The notes beneath the pieces are model-generated. The model was given only the letters and a program-made list of their open reading frames with translations. It was not told the DNA's origin and did not search any database. Of a stretch of DNA of 34,936 nucleotides, positions 26,895 through 34,224 are shown one piece after another (the first letter of the stretch is position 1; the number at the start of each line of letters is the position of its first letter). The position numbers and the translations under genes were made by a program. The DNA comes from Candidatus Rokuibacteriota bacterium (GTDB lineage Bacteria; Methylomirabilota; Methylomirabilia; Rokubacteriales; CSP1-6), in NCBI GenBank assembly GCA_023249095.1, contig JAHFDK010000025.1, positions 4,537 to 39,472 of the forward strand, read 5' to 3'.

Positions 26895-27010
26895 GTCACC
26901 CTCTCCGCCGCGCCCTAGGCGCAGGCGCGCTCACGCGCGCACCGATATGCTCGCTGGCCATGTCACCCTTTCCGCCGCGCCCCAGGCGCAAGCGCGCTCG
27001 CGCGCGCACC
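26877..27010 (-). repeat. Two tandem 67-bp repeats carrying the ntrX start region
   Basis: Units 26877-26943 and 26944-27010 are nearly identical, differing at about four positions. Each includes the Shine-Dalgarno, the TGACATG stop-start junction and the codons for MASEHI. A third, shorter copy of the 16-bp junction (27116-27131) lies at the ntrY stop. Confidence 0.88.
26896..26961 (-). CDS. Tiny coupled ORF directly before ntrX (21 codons)
   Basis: This frame begins with MASEHI, identical to the first six residues of NtrX, then runs into an Arg/Ala/Pro tail and ends at a TGA one base before the ntrX ATG. It arose by duplication of the ntrX start. It probably serves, if anything, to pass ribosomes to ntrX; a peptide function is doubtful. 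Confidence 0.45.
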   Translation of the reverse strand: MASEHIGARVSAPAPRARRRG

Positions 27011-27127
27011 CGCGGTGCGAGCCGCCGGGGGAGTCGAGAGGGGGGCGTAGCCCCCTTCTCCAAAGGGACGTCGCGGGGCTGGGGCCCCGCCGTGCGAGGC
27101 GAGCGTATGAAAGATCTCGCTGGCCAT
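26963..27127 (-). CDS. Small ORF directly after ntrY (54 codons), containing palindrome copy B
   Basis: Its ATG lies one base after the ntrY TGA and its first four residues (MASE) equal those of NtrX. It then reads through the palindromic repeat and stops at a TGA one base before the next small ORF. This suggests it starts at the original ntrX initiation site, which was split off by an insertion or duplication. Composition is Ala/Pro/Arg-rich with no recognisable domain. It may be translated only as a relay between ntrY and ntrX. Confidence 0.45.
   Translation of the reverse strand: MASEIFHTLASHGGAPAPRRPFGEGGYAPLSTPPAARTAGARASALAPGARRKG
27026..27064 (+). repeat. Palindromic repeat element between ntrY and ntrX (copy B)
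   Basis: GAGAGGGGGG (27036-27045) pairs with CCCCCTTCTC (27051-27060) around a 5-base loop, with one G-T mismatch. Flanks and arms match the core of the element inserted in pyrF, in the opposite orientation, but without its inner 9-bp hairpin. A further GGGGC-rich inverted repeat at about 27074-27090 adjoins it. Confidence 0.72.
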
Positions 27128-27128
27128 G

Positions 27129-29354
27129 TCAGGCCTCGACCGGGACGACCGCGCGCGACACCGGCACCTCGATGACGAAGCGAGTCCCGCTGGGCTCGTT
27201 GTCCTCGACCGAGATCGTACCGCCGTGCTCGGTCACGATCTCGTGCACGATCGATAGCCCAAGCCCCATGCCCGCGACCTTCGTTGAGAAATACGGGAGG
27301 AAGAGCTTCTCCTTGCCCTCGGGGCTGATGCCCGGGCCGTCGTCGGCCACGATGATCCGCGCGTGCCCCGTCTCGGCCACGTGTACCGTCTCGACGCACA
27401 CGACACCACTGTCGCCGATCGCCTCGACCGCATTGTCGACGAGGTTGAGGACGGCGCGCTTGATGTGGTCCGGGTCCACCTCGAGCAACGGGAGGTCGTC
27501 GGGATGATGGGTCTCGATCGAGAGGGCCGGATGGGACTCGCGGTAGAGGCTCGCGACGCCGTCGATGAGTTGGCGCACGTCGGTTGGCCGCGGGGTGAGC
27601 ACGGGCATCCGGGCGAACCGCGAGAACTCGTCCACCAGGCGCTTGAGGCCGTCGACCTCGTGGATGATCGTCTCGGTACACTCCAGCACCAGCCGCTCCT
27701 CGCCCGGCGTGCGGGCCAGGCGTCGGCGTAGTCGCTGGGCGGAGAGCTGGATCGGCGTCAGGGGATTCTTGATCTCATGGGCGATCCGTTGCGCCACCTC
27801 CCGCCACGCCGCCACCCGCTGGGCCTTCAGCAGCTCCGTCAGGTCGTCGAGGACCACGACGGCGCCGGCGTACTCGCCGTCCGGGCCCCGCAGCGCCGTC
27901 GCGGAGGCGAGGAGCGAAAGCGTGGCGCCGCCCCGCCGCAGCTGGAACTCGAGCTCCGTGCTGGCGGCCCGAGGGCGCCGCGTGCGCTGCATCTGCGCGA
28001 CCACCGCCCTGAGGTCCGGGCCGGCGAAGACCTCCTCGAGGAAGCGTCCGACGGCCGTCACTGCGTTCACGCCGAGCATGCGCGCCGCGGCGCGGTTGAT
28101 GGTCGTGAGGCGCCCGAGCGGGTCGAAGGAGACCACGCCGGTGGTGATGGCCTCGAGGACGGTCTCGATGTAGACGCGCCGATCCTCGAGCTCCGTGTGC
28201 TTGTCCGACAGGTCGAGGTACGCCTCTTCGAGCTGCCGCTTCGATTTCGCCAGGTCGTCCGTCATATGGTTGAAGGACTCGACGAGGACGCCGATCTCGT
28301 CGTCTCCTCGCGCTTGCACCTTGTAGGCGAGGTTGCCGGCGGCAACCTCGCGCGTGCCCTCGGCGAGCTGCGCGATGGGGCCCGTGATCCCGCGCGCGAG
28401 GTAGAGGCCGAACCACGTGAACGAGAACACGACGATCAGCGTCATGAGCAGGAAGAGCAGGATGTAGATGCCCTTGATCGGCATCTTCAGCAGCTTGAGC
28501 TGCTTATACTCGCGAAACGCCTGCGAGATCCCGCGCACGCGTGCCTCGAGCCGATCCGTGACGTGCGTGCCGACGACCACCACGCCCACGACGCGGCGCT
28601 CGGCGCCGCGCGCTGCCCAGACCGGGACGACTGCCTCGACGAGGTCGCCGGATGCGAGCTCGCGCACCGTGGTGAGCTCCTGTCCGGAGGCGCCCTGGCG
28701 CAGCTGGTTCTCGTTCACGTCCCGCGTCGCGAGATCGCCCAGGATCGGATCCTTGACATGGACCAGCTCCTGCCCCTGCGTCCCGAAGACGGTGATCGCG
28801 CTGATCCCGAGCCGGTCCTGCTGCTCGACGAGGTAGGCCGCCAACGTCTCGCGCCGCGTGTCGGCGAGGAGTCCATCGCGATCGATCACGCGGCCGATGT
28901 GCTGGGCGTGACGGAGCGCCGTGCGCTCGAGGTTGCTGTAGTAGGTCTGCGCCACTGCGAGCGCCTGGTCCAGCGGGCGCTCGACCTGCGGCTTGAACCA
29001 CCCCTCGATCGACTTGGTGATGAAGTTGGAGGCAATGAGGAAGATGAGCGTCGACGGGATGAGGGAGAGCGTGAGAAACGCCAGCACCAGCTTCGACTTG
29101 AACTTGGCGCCGATCACGTTCTCGCGCCGCTCGAACCAGAGCTTGACGAGGTTGCGGAAGAGGAGCAGTACCAGGAGCAGCAGCACGATCAGGTTCAGAT
29201 TGAGCAGGGCGAACACGGCGATGTTGGACGCGAGCGGTAGGTCCGGCGCGTAGACGCCGATGTCCAGGAAGTTCGCCGTGCCCACCAGCACGAGGAACCC
29301 GGCGAGGATGATCAGGTTGCGCTTGCGCCGATTCTCGTCACTGAGGAGGGGCAT
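27129..29354 (-). CDS. ntrY: Membrane sensor histidine kinase (NtrY-like)
   Basis: A 741-residue sensor kinase. Membrane segments lie at about 12-35, 40-67 and 88-112, followed by a periplasmic sensing region of about 160 residues and another segment near 295-318. HAMP (about 320-370) and PAS (about 380-490) follow. Then comes a HisKA domain with H526 (RIAHEIKNPLTPIQLSAQRL), and an ATPase domain with NLVDNAVEAI, DDGPGISPEGKE and GMGLGLSIVHE. This layout is that of NtrY, the partner of NtrX in nitrogen, redox or envelope signalling. The ATG at 29354 follows the DUF4390 stop by 2 bases. The C-terminus ends at the first of three TGACATG junctions. Confidence 0.95.
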   Translation of the reverse strand: MPLLSDENRRKRNLIILAGFLVLVGTANFLDIGVYAPDLPLASNIAVFALLNLNLIVLLLLVLLLFRNLVKLWFERRENVIGAKFKSKLVLAFLTLSLIPSTLIFLIASNFITKSIEGWFKPQVERPLDQALAVAQTYYSNLERTALRHAQHIGRVIDRDGLLADTRRETLAAYLVEQQDRLGISAITVFGTQGQELVHVKDPILGDLATRDVNENQLRQGASGQELTTVRELASGDLVEAVVPVWAARGAERRVVGVVVVGTHVTDRLEARVRGISQAFREYKQLKLLKMPIKGIYILLFLLMTLIVVFSFTWFGLYLARGITGPIAQLAEGTREVAAGNLAYKVQARGDDEIGVLVESFNHMTDDLAKSKRQLEEAYLDLSDKHTELEDRRVYIETVLEAITTGVVSFDPLGRLTTINRAAARMLGVNAVTAVGRFLEEVFAGPDLRAVVAQMQRTRRPRAASTELEFQLRRGGATLSLLASATALRGPDGEYAGAVVVLDDLTELLKAQRVAAWREVAQRIAHEIKNPLTPIQLSAQRLRRRLARTPGEERLVLECTETIIHEVDGLKRLVDEFSRFARMPVLTPRPTDVRQLIDGVASLYRESHPALSIETHHPDDLPLLEVDPDHIKRAVLNLVDNAVEAIGDSGVVCVETVHVAETGHARIIVADDGPGISPEGKEKLFLPYFSTKVAGMGLGLSIVHEIVTEHGGTISVEDNEPSGTRFVIEVPVSRAVVPVEA

Positions 29355-29356
29355 GG

Positions 29357-29923
29357 CTATTGGACTCGCTGGATCGTACGGTAGTCGGACTGCCGGATGA
29401 TCTGCTCGGCGGTCCCGTTCATCCGAGCCACGAAGGTGTTCTCGCCGTTCAACGCCGTCGTCGCGTTGACGCGTACGTAGATCACCGCCGCGGGATCAAG
29501 CGCCGCGGCGGGTGTCATCTTCACCCCCCGGATGTCGGAGAGGATCCGCTGGGCGTCGCGGAGATCGCGCGTGGTGTGGACGAGCCGGGCGTCTCCCTTG
29601 AGCGACGCGACCTTGAACTCCTTGGTCACCACGTTGTACGCGAGCGTCCGCTCGACGGTCTTCGTGACGAGCAGCCGGTCGGGCAGCCACCGCTGGTACT
29701 GCCAGAGCTCGATGTCGAGGCGGACGTGCGCGGGGATCCCGCTCTGGATGCCCTCGTGGAGCCCCCCGGGCAGGGCCCCCAGTAGCACGACGTGGACGGT
29801 CACCTCATGATCGTTGAGGAAGACGTCCAGGTCGCTGATGCGCAGTTCGGCGCGGGCGGGTGCCGCCACGGCCAGCACCATCGCTGCCGCGCCCAGGTGA
29901 TTGAGGAGCCATAGAGCACGCAT
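29357..29923 (-). CDS. DUF4390-family exported protein
   Basis: A 188-residue protein with a signal peptide (about 1-25, hydrophobic core then APARA with a likely cut before E26). The mature part matches the DUF4390 pattern: VTVHVVLLGALPGGLHEGIQSG, LWQYQRWLPDRLL and LAYNVVTKEF. DUF4390 genes are commonly found directly before ntrY in several phyla, as here. It is therefore a plausible periplasmic accessory to the NtrY sensor, although its function is unknown. The start ATG at 29923 has a TATAAT box 14 bases upstream. Confidence 0.87.
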   Translation of the reverse strand: MRALWLLNHLGAAAMVLAVAAPARAELRISDLDVFLNDHEVTVHVVLLGALPGGLHEGIQSGIPAHVRLDIELWQYQRWLPDRLLVTKTVERTLAYNVVTKEFKVASLKGDARLVHTTRDLRDAQRILSDIRGVKMTPAAALDPAAVIYVRVNATTALNGENTFVARMNGTAEQIIRQSDYRTIQRVQ

Positions 29924-29937
29924 ACCGCGAACGGGTC

Positions 29938-29943
29938 ATTATA
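29938..29943 (-). promoter_or_regulatory. Candidate -10 box for the DUF4390-ntrY-ntrX operon
   Basis: A perfect TATAAT on the minus strand lies 14 bases before the DUF4390 ATG, predicting a leader of roughly 7 bases. No -35 match was found at 16-18 bases, so the call is tentative. Confidence 0.4.
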
Positions 29944-29965
29944 TAGCGATATAGCGTGGGAGGGG

Positions 29966-29980
29966 CGGCGCGGAGCGCCG
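29966..29980 (-). terminator. Short GC hairpin after lpxC (weak terminator candidate)
   Basis: CGGCGC and GCGCCG form a perfect 6-bp stem with a 3-base loop directly after the lpxC stop. No T-tract follows on the minus strand, so intrinsic termination is doubtful. Confidence 0.3.
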
Positions 29981-29981
29981 G

Positions 29982-30893
29982 TTAGATGGTAGCGAGGCCG
30001 GGCGCCGTCACGAACTCCTCGCGGCGCCTGGCGTTCTCGGCTGCCGCGGCGACCTCGAGCGCGGCCCGGCGCTCGAGCCCGACGGCTCGCTGGACCGCGA
30101 GCACGAGCTCGATGTTGAGCGCGTGGCCGCCGTTACGGGCAATGACGTGCGCCCGGATCGGGCGGCCCAGGAGGGCGAGGTCCCCGACCAGATCCAGCAT
30201 CTTGTGCCGGACGAACTCGTCCCGGTAGCGAAGGCCGTTCAGCGCCCCGCGATTGCCGAGCACGATCGCGTTGTCCAGGGAGCCGCCGCGCGCGAGGCCG
30301 TTCTTCCGCATGAGTCCCAGGTCCTTGAGGAAGCCGTACGTACGCGCCGGCGCGAACTCCTCCACGAACGACCGCTCGCTGGGCGTCCACGACAGGACTT
30401 GCGTCCCGATCGCCGGGTGATCGTTGTCCAGCGTGTAGGTGATACGGAACCTCTCCGCCGGGACGATCTGGATCCACCGTCCGCCGCCTCCCACCCGTAT
30501 CGGGCACGGGAGCGTCAACGGCCGAATCCGTGCGGACTGCTGGACACGACCGGCGAACGCCAGCAGCGCCACGAAGGGCTTCGCGCTGCCGTCGAGCGCG
30601 GGGATCTCGGGTCCGTCCACTTCGATATCGAGATTGTCGATGCCGAGCCCCGACACGGCCGCCATCAGGTGCTCGACCGTCTGGATTCGCGTGCCGTTCA
30701 CGCCCACCGTGGTGGCGTAGTGCGAATTGACGACGCTCTCCGCCCTCGCCGGGATCCGCTCACCCGTCGAGCGGACTCTGAATACGATGCCGGCGTCCGC
30801 GGGTGCGGGAGCGAGGGTGATTCGGGCGACCTTTCCCGAGTGGAGACCGACACCCTCGATGCCGACTGGCTTTCGGATTGTGTGCTGGCGCAT
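29982..30893 (-). CDS. lpxC: UDP-3-O-acyl-N-acetylglucosamine deacetylase
   Basis: LpxC catalyses the committed step of lipid A synthesis, so the cell should be diderm with lipopolysaccharide. The 303-residue protein has zinc ligands H75 (VEHLMAAVSGLGIDNL), H230 and D234 (RHKMLDLVGDLALLG). General acid/base residues are E74 and H257 (NGGHALN). The conserved starts TIRKPVGIEGVGLHSG and ALDGSAKPF are visible. The length is normal. It starts 62 bases after a tiny ORF at the end of the grpE-archease run, and a sigma54-like element lies just upstream. Confidence 0.97.
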   Translation of the reverse strand: MRQHTIRKPVGIEGVGLHSGKVARITLAPAPADAGIVFRVRSTGERIPARAESVVNSHYATTVGVNGTRIQTVEHLMAAVSGLGIDNLDIEVDGPEIPALDGSAKPFVALLAFAGRVQQSARIRPLTLPCPIRVGGGGRWIQIVPAERFRITYTLDNDHPAIGTQVLSWTPSERSFVEEFAPARTYGFLKDLGLMRKNGLARGGSLDNAIVLGNRGALNGLRYRDEFVRHKMLDLVGDLALLGRPIRAHVIARNGGHALNIELVLAVQRAVGLERRAALEVAAAAENARRREEFVTAPGLATI

Positions 30894-30910
30894 AGACCAA
30901 TCCGGAAAGT

Positions 30911-30926
30911 AGCAACGGGAATGCCA
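30911..30926 (-). promoter_or_regulatory. Sigma54-like (-24/-12) element upstream of lpxC
   Basis: TGGCAT, 5 bases, then TTGCT on the minus strand gives the exact GG-to-GC spacing of sigma54 promoters (consensus TGGCAC-N5-TTGCW). A start would fall about 7-8 bases before the lpxC ATG, which is an unusually short leader, so this may be a chance match. Confidence 0.38.
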
Positions 30927-30955
30927 GCGATCAGGTGGCTGGAACTATCTGATTG

Positions 30956-31039
30956 TTATGGCATCTGGTCGAAGTCCGGGTGGCGAAGGTGGCACCGATG
31001 ACACGGGTTGACCGGCTCGGCGTCTCCGATGCGAGACAT
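30956..31039 (-). CDS. Tiny ORF coupled to archease, with a CHRCH motif
   Basis: A 27-residue frame whose ATG overlaps the archease stop (TGATG), a typical coupling arrangement. It contains PCHRCHLRHPDF, that is CxxCH plus two further histidines in a very short space. Third codon positions are GC-rich like real genes here. It could bind zinc, or less likely haem (no signal peptide), or be a fortuitous frame. No family was recognised. Confidence 0.42.
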   Translation of the reverse strand: MSRIGDAEPVNPCHRCHLRHPDFDQMP

Positions 31040-31467
31040 CACACGTCGACGATGACACGGACCTCGTGCCGGCCTTCCCGCTCGACCACGACCAGACGAT
31101 GCATGGTCGCGGCCTTGACGATCGTCCCGAACCGATGGCGGCTGGCGTCCATCTCTTCGCCGTGGAGCGTCGCGTGGACAAGCGTCGCGGTACACGCGCC
31201 CACCTCCACGCGATGCACCACGAAGCCTTCGATCTCGTGCACGTAGAGGCACTCGTTGATCCAGTTGACGAGCAATCGCTCCGGTGAATCGGCCTGCGCC
31301 CGGACCTCGCGACGCTCCCGCTCCGCGACCTCGTCGGGCTTCACGATCAGCGCGAACACGCCCAGCACCGCTTGGGCGAACGCGTCGGCGCGCGTCGAGC
31401 CCCACGCTCGAACGCCCACATCCGCCTCGGTCTCGAAGTGCTCCCAGCCGGCCTCTCGCGCGCTCAT
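31039..31467 (-). CDS. Archease (RtcB ligase cofactor family)
   Basis: A 142-residue DUF101/archease protein. Archease helps the RNA ligase RtcB turn over by promoting guanylylation. Recognisable parts are EADVGVRAWG with D16 (calcium-site Asp), AFAQAVLGVFALIV, LLVNWINECLYVHE, TLHGEEMD, and the C-terminal VRVIVDV with the terminal Asp. The family usually has HTADxxI; here the histidine position is Glu or Thr (FETEADV). The ATG at 31467 overlaps the rsmE stop (ATGA); longer upstream sequence in frame is non-coding shadow. No rtcB lies in the window. Confidence 0.88.
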   Translation of the reverse strand: MSAREAGWEHFETEADVGVRAWGSTRADAFAQAVLGVFALIVKPDEVAERERREVRAQADSPERLLVNWINECLYVHEIEGFVVHRVEVGACTATLVHATLHGEEMDASRHRFGTIVKAATMHRLVVVEREGRHEVRVIVDV

Positions 31468-32252
31468 CCACCCACGCCCAGATCGCCGAATCGCGCTTGC
31501 AGCACCGCGATGATCGCCGGTCCCGCCGTCTCGGCCCTCAAGGTGCGTGGCCCGACGCCGACGATCGTCCAGCCTCGCGCCTGCGCGCTCTCGACTTCCC
31601 CTTGGCTCAATCCGCCCTCCGGTCCAACGAGCAGATGAATGCGCGCGGCCGGGGGCAGGGTGTGGGGCAAGCTCGCGGCGAGTGTCGTTCCGGGCGGGCG
31701 GGTTTGCTCCCCACCCTGCCGCGCGGCCGTCATCGCGCCCTCCCAGAGGCAGAGCCGGAGGTCGGCGGGTTCGTCGCGCGCGAGGACGTCGGCGAGCGGT
31801 CGGGGCGCATGGACCGTCGGAACCACGGCCCGGCCACACTGCTTCGCCGCCTCCTTTGCGACGCGCTGCCAGCGCCGAGCGCGATCGCGCCAGCGGCCGG
31901 GCTCGAGCGCGATCACCGTCCGCGCCGTCAGCACCGGGACGACCTGTGCCACGCCCAGCTCGGTGGACGCCCGCACGATCGATTCCATCTTGTCGCCCTT
32001 GGGGACGGATTGCACGAGCGTGATCTGGACCGGCGACTCGGTCTCGCGCGTGGCGACTCCGAGCACGGTGCCCGTCGCCCGCGCACCAACCGTCTCGAGG
32101 CGCACCGTGTACTCGTGGCCGGTGCCGTCGGCGGCGAGCACCGTGTCGCCGGACTGGAGCCGGAGGACGCGTGAGAGATGATGCGACTCGTCGCGGTCGA
32201 AGACGACGCGTCCGCCGGCGATCCGCTCAGGCGTGATCGTGAAGCGGCGCAC
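31464..32252 (-). CDS. rsmE: 16S rRNA (uracil-1498-N3)-methyltransferase
   Basis: RsmE methylates U1498 of 16S rRNA. From GTG 32252 the protein has 262 residues, with an N-terminal PUA-like part (RRFTITPERIAGG, DESHHLSRVLRLQSGD) and a C-terminal SPOUT knot. Motifs include QSVPKGDKMESIVRASTELG, LLVGPEGGLSQGEVE and VGPRTLRAETAG. The GTG is chosen because the conserved domain starts there and it overlaps the prmA end by 26 bases. prmA-rsmE adjacency is widely conserved. Confidence 0.95.
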   Translation of the reverse strand: MRRFTITPERIAGGRVVFDRDESHHLSRVLRLQSGDTVLAADGTGHEYTVRLETVGARATGTVLGVATRETESPVQITLVQSVPKGDKMESIVRASTELGVAQVVPVLTARTVIALEPGRWRDRARRWQRVAKEAAKQCGRAVVPTVHAPRPLADVLARDEPADLRLCLWEGAMTAARQGGEQTRPPGTTLAASLPHTLPPAARIHLLVGPEGGLSQGEVESAQARGWTIVGVGPRTLRAETAGPAIIAVLQARFGDLGVGG

Positions 32253-33120
32253 GGAGCTCGAGCGTGGTCCAGCCCTCAACGGAGAGCGGCTTGCGTGGAA
32301 CGAACCCGTGGCCGCCGAGCGCCGCGGCGACGTCGGCCGCCTCACCGTCGAGGATGCCGCCGAGCAGCAGCGTTCCGCCCGGCAGCAGAGAGCGCTCATA
32401 CTGGGACGCGAACCTCCGATGGGCGGCCGAGAGCAGATTGGCGACAACCAGAGGCGCGCGCGTCTCCTCGAGCCTCCCGGCGTCGGCGAGCACGCACCGT
32501 ACGCGGTCGGAGACGTGGTTGCGGGCGGCGTTCGCCACCGCGGAGGCGATGGCGTCCGGGTCGTCGTCCACCGCGAGGACTGCGCTCACGCCTAGCCGGG
32601 CGGCCGCGACCGCGAGGATGCCCGATCCGGTGCCGAGGTCGATCATGCGGAGCGGGCCGTCGCGGTCGATCACGGACTCCAGCGCCTCGAGGCACCCGAC
32701 CGTGCTCCCGTGGTGACCCGTCCCGAACGCGCGTCCTGGTTCGATCGTGATCACGGTCCGGCCATTCGCGGCGGGCCTGTCCCACGGCGGGGCGATCAAG
32801 AGCCGCCGCCCGACCGGCCGCGGGGTGAAATGGGCTCGCCAGGCGTCCGCCCAGTTTTCATCGGCGAGCGCGACGACGCTCAGCCCAGTGGCGGGCTCGA
32901 ACCCAAGCTCGCGCAGCCCGTCCAGGTACTCCCGGACGCTCGCTTCGAGCGCGCTCGCGAAAACCGTCGCCGGGAAGAACGCGCGGAGCCGCGGGCCTCG
33001 TCCCGGCCGCTCCTCCTCGACCACGCCGAGCGCGCCGAGCTCCCACGCGAGATTGGTCAATCCCTCGGCGAGGTCGGCGGGCACGCCCACGGTGAGCTCC
33101 CAGAAGCGGGAGGATGACAT
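32227..33120 (-). CDS. prmA: Ribosomal protein L11 methyltransferase
   Basis: PrmA methylates lysines and the N-terminus of ribosomal protein L11. The 297-residue protein has an N-terminal substrate-recognition domain (about 1-110) and a SAM-binding domain. EPGRAFGTGHHGST (128-141; the family has DPGxAFGTGxHxTT) and DLGTGSGILAVAAARLG identify it, with VVANLLSAAH as the catalytic NxL-like segment. It starts 4 bases after the dnaJ stop. The dnaJ-prmA-rsmE order is common in several phyla. Confidence 0.94.
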   Translation of the reverse strand: MSSSRFWELTVGVPADLAEGLTNLAWELGALGVVEEERPGRGPRLRAFFPATVFASALEASVREYLDGLRELGFEPATGLSVVALADENWADAWRAHFTPRPVGRRLLIAPPWDRPAANGRTVITIEPGRAFGTGHHGSTVGCLEALESVIDRDGPLRMIDLGTGSGILAVAAARLGVSAVLAVDDDPDAIASAVANAARNHVSDRVRCVLADAGRLEETRAPLVVANLLSAAHRRFASQYERSLLPGGTLLLGGILDGEAADVAAALGGHGFVPRKPLSVEGWTTLELRAPLHDHA

Positions 33121-33124
33121 CAGG

Positions 33125-34219
33125 TCAGCCGAGGAGCTTCTTCATCCGCTCGAAGAACGCCGCCGCCAGCGGCCCCCGCTCTTCTTTCGAGGCCGCCTCG
33201 AACGCCGCGAGCGCCTCGCGCTGTCGCGCGTTGAGCTTCTGGGGGACTTCCAGCACGATGCGGTAGCAGGTGTCGCCGTGCCCGCGCTGGCGCAGGTGCG
33301 GCAGGCCCTTGCCCCGGAGGCGCAGCACGTCGTTGGGCTGCGTGCCGGCAGGGATCTTCAGCCTGGTCGCGCCACCGAGAACGGGCACCTCGACGTCGTG
33401 GCCGAGGGCCAGGTGGGCGAAGGAGACGGGTAGGTCGCAGTAGAGATCGGCCCCCTGGCGCGTGAACAGGTCGTGCTCGCTGATGCGTACGAGCACATAG
33501 AGGTCGCCTGGCGGTCCGCCGTTTGACCCGCTCGAACCCTCGCCGCTGATGCGAAGCTGCATCCGGTCGTCTATTCCTGCCGGGATTTTGACGCTCAGCA
33601 GGCGCTCGGCCCGGCGCCGACCCTGGCCGCGGCACTCCCGGCAGGGCGCGCGGTTGAGCTGGCCGGCGCCCTGGCACTTGGGGCAGGTCTGGGCCACGGT
33701 CAAAAAGCCGTGACTCCGCCGGACCTCGCCGGCGCCGCGACACATGTCGCAGGTCTCCAGGCGACTACCCGTCTCGACGCCCGCGCCCGCGCAGGTCTCG
33801 CAGCGCTCGAGGCGCGGGATCTGGATCTTCGTCTCGAGACCGGCCGCCGAGTCCTCGAGGGTGATCTTCAGCTCGTACTGGAGGTCCTCACCGCGCGCGG
33901 CGCGCGAGCCGCGCCCTCGGCCACCCCCGGTGAAGAAGTTCTCGAAGATGTCCTCGAAGAGGGTGCCGAAGCCCGTGTCGCCGAACCCGGGGCCGACCCC
34001 CGGTCCGGCGGTCCCGAAGCGGTCGAAGTGCGCCCGCTTGTCGGGATCGGACAGCACGGCGTACGCCTCGTTCACCTCCTTGAACCGCTCCTCGGCGTTC
34101 TTATCACTGCGGTTTCGATCGGGATGGAACTGCATCGCGAGCTGACGGTAGGCCTTCTTGATCTCGGCCTCGCCGGCGTTCCGCGCAATGCCGAGGACCT
34201 CGTAGTAGTCGCGCGGCAC
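33125..34219 (-). CDS. dnaJ: Chaperone protein DnaJ
   Basis: DnaJ delivers substrates to DnaK and stimulates its ATPase. The 364-residue type I protein has the J domain with H32-P-D34, a Gly/Phe region (about 70-105), and four CxxCxGxG zinc repeats: CETCAGAG, CDMCRGAG, CPKCQGAG and CRECRGQG. The C-terminal substrate domains and a dimerisation tail follow. The start GTG at 34219 lies 5 bases after grpE. dnaK is not between grpE and dnaJ and not elsewhere in the window. Confidence 0.97.
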   Translation of the reverse strand: MPRDYYEVLGIARNAGEAEIKKAYRQLAMQFHPDRNRSDKNAEERFKEVNEAYAVLSDPDKRAHFDRFGTAGPGVGPGFGDTGFGTLFEDIFENFFTGGGRGRGSRAARGEDLQYELKITLEDSAAGLETKIQIPRLERCETCAGAGVETGSRLETCDMCRGAGEVRRSHGFLTVAQTCPKCQGAGQLNRAPCRECRGQGRRRAERLLSVKIPAGIDDRMQLRISGEGSSGSNGGPPGDLYVLVRISEHDLFTRQGADLYCDLPVSFAHLALGHDVEVPVLGGATRLKIPAGTQPNDVLRLRGKGLPHLRQRGHGDTCYRIVLEVPQKLNARQREALAAFEAASKEERGPLAAAFFERMKKLLG

Positions 34220-34224
34220 CGGGC

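Noticed and set aside
27011..27131. CRISPR-like array between ntrY and ntrX
   Set aside because: The repeats are a 67-bp tandem pair plus one partial copy that include start codons of ntrX, without regular spacers or cas genes.
30956..31039. Cytochrome c-type haem site in the CHRCH peptide
   Set aside because: There is no signal peptide or membrane segment in the 27 residues, so export and haem attachment are unlikely; zinc binding or chance is more plausible.
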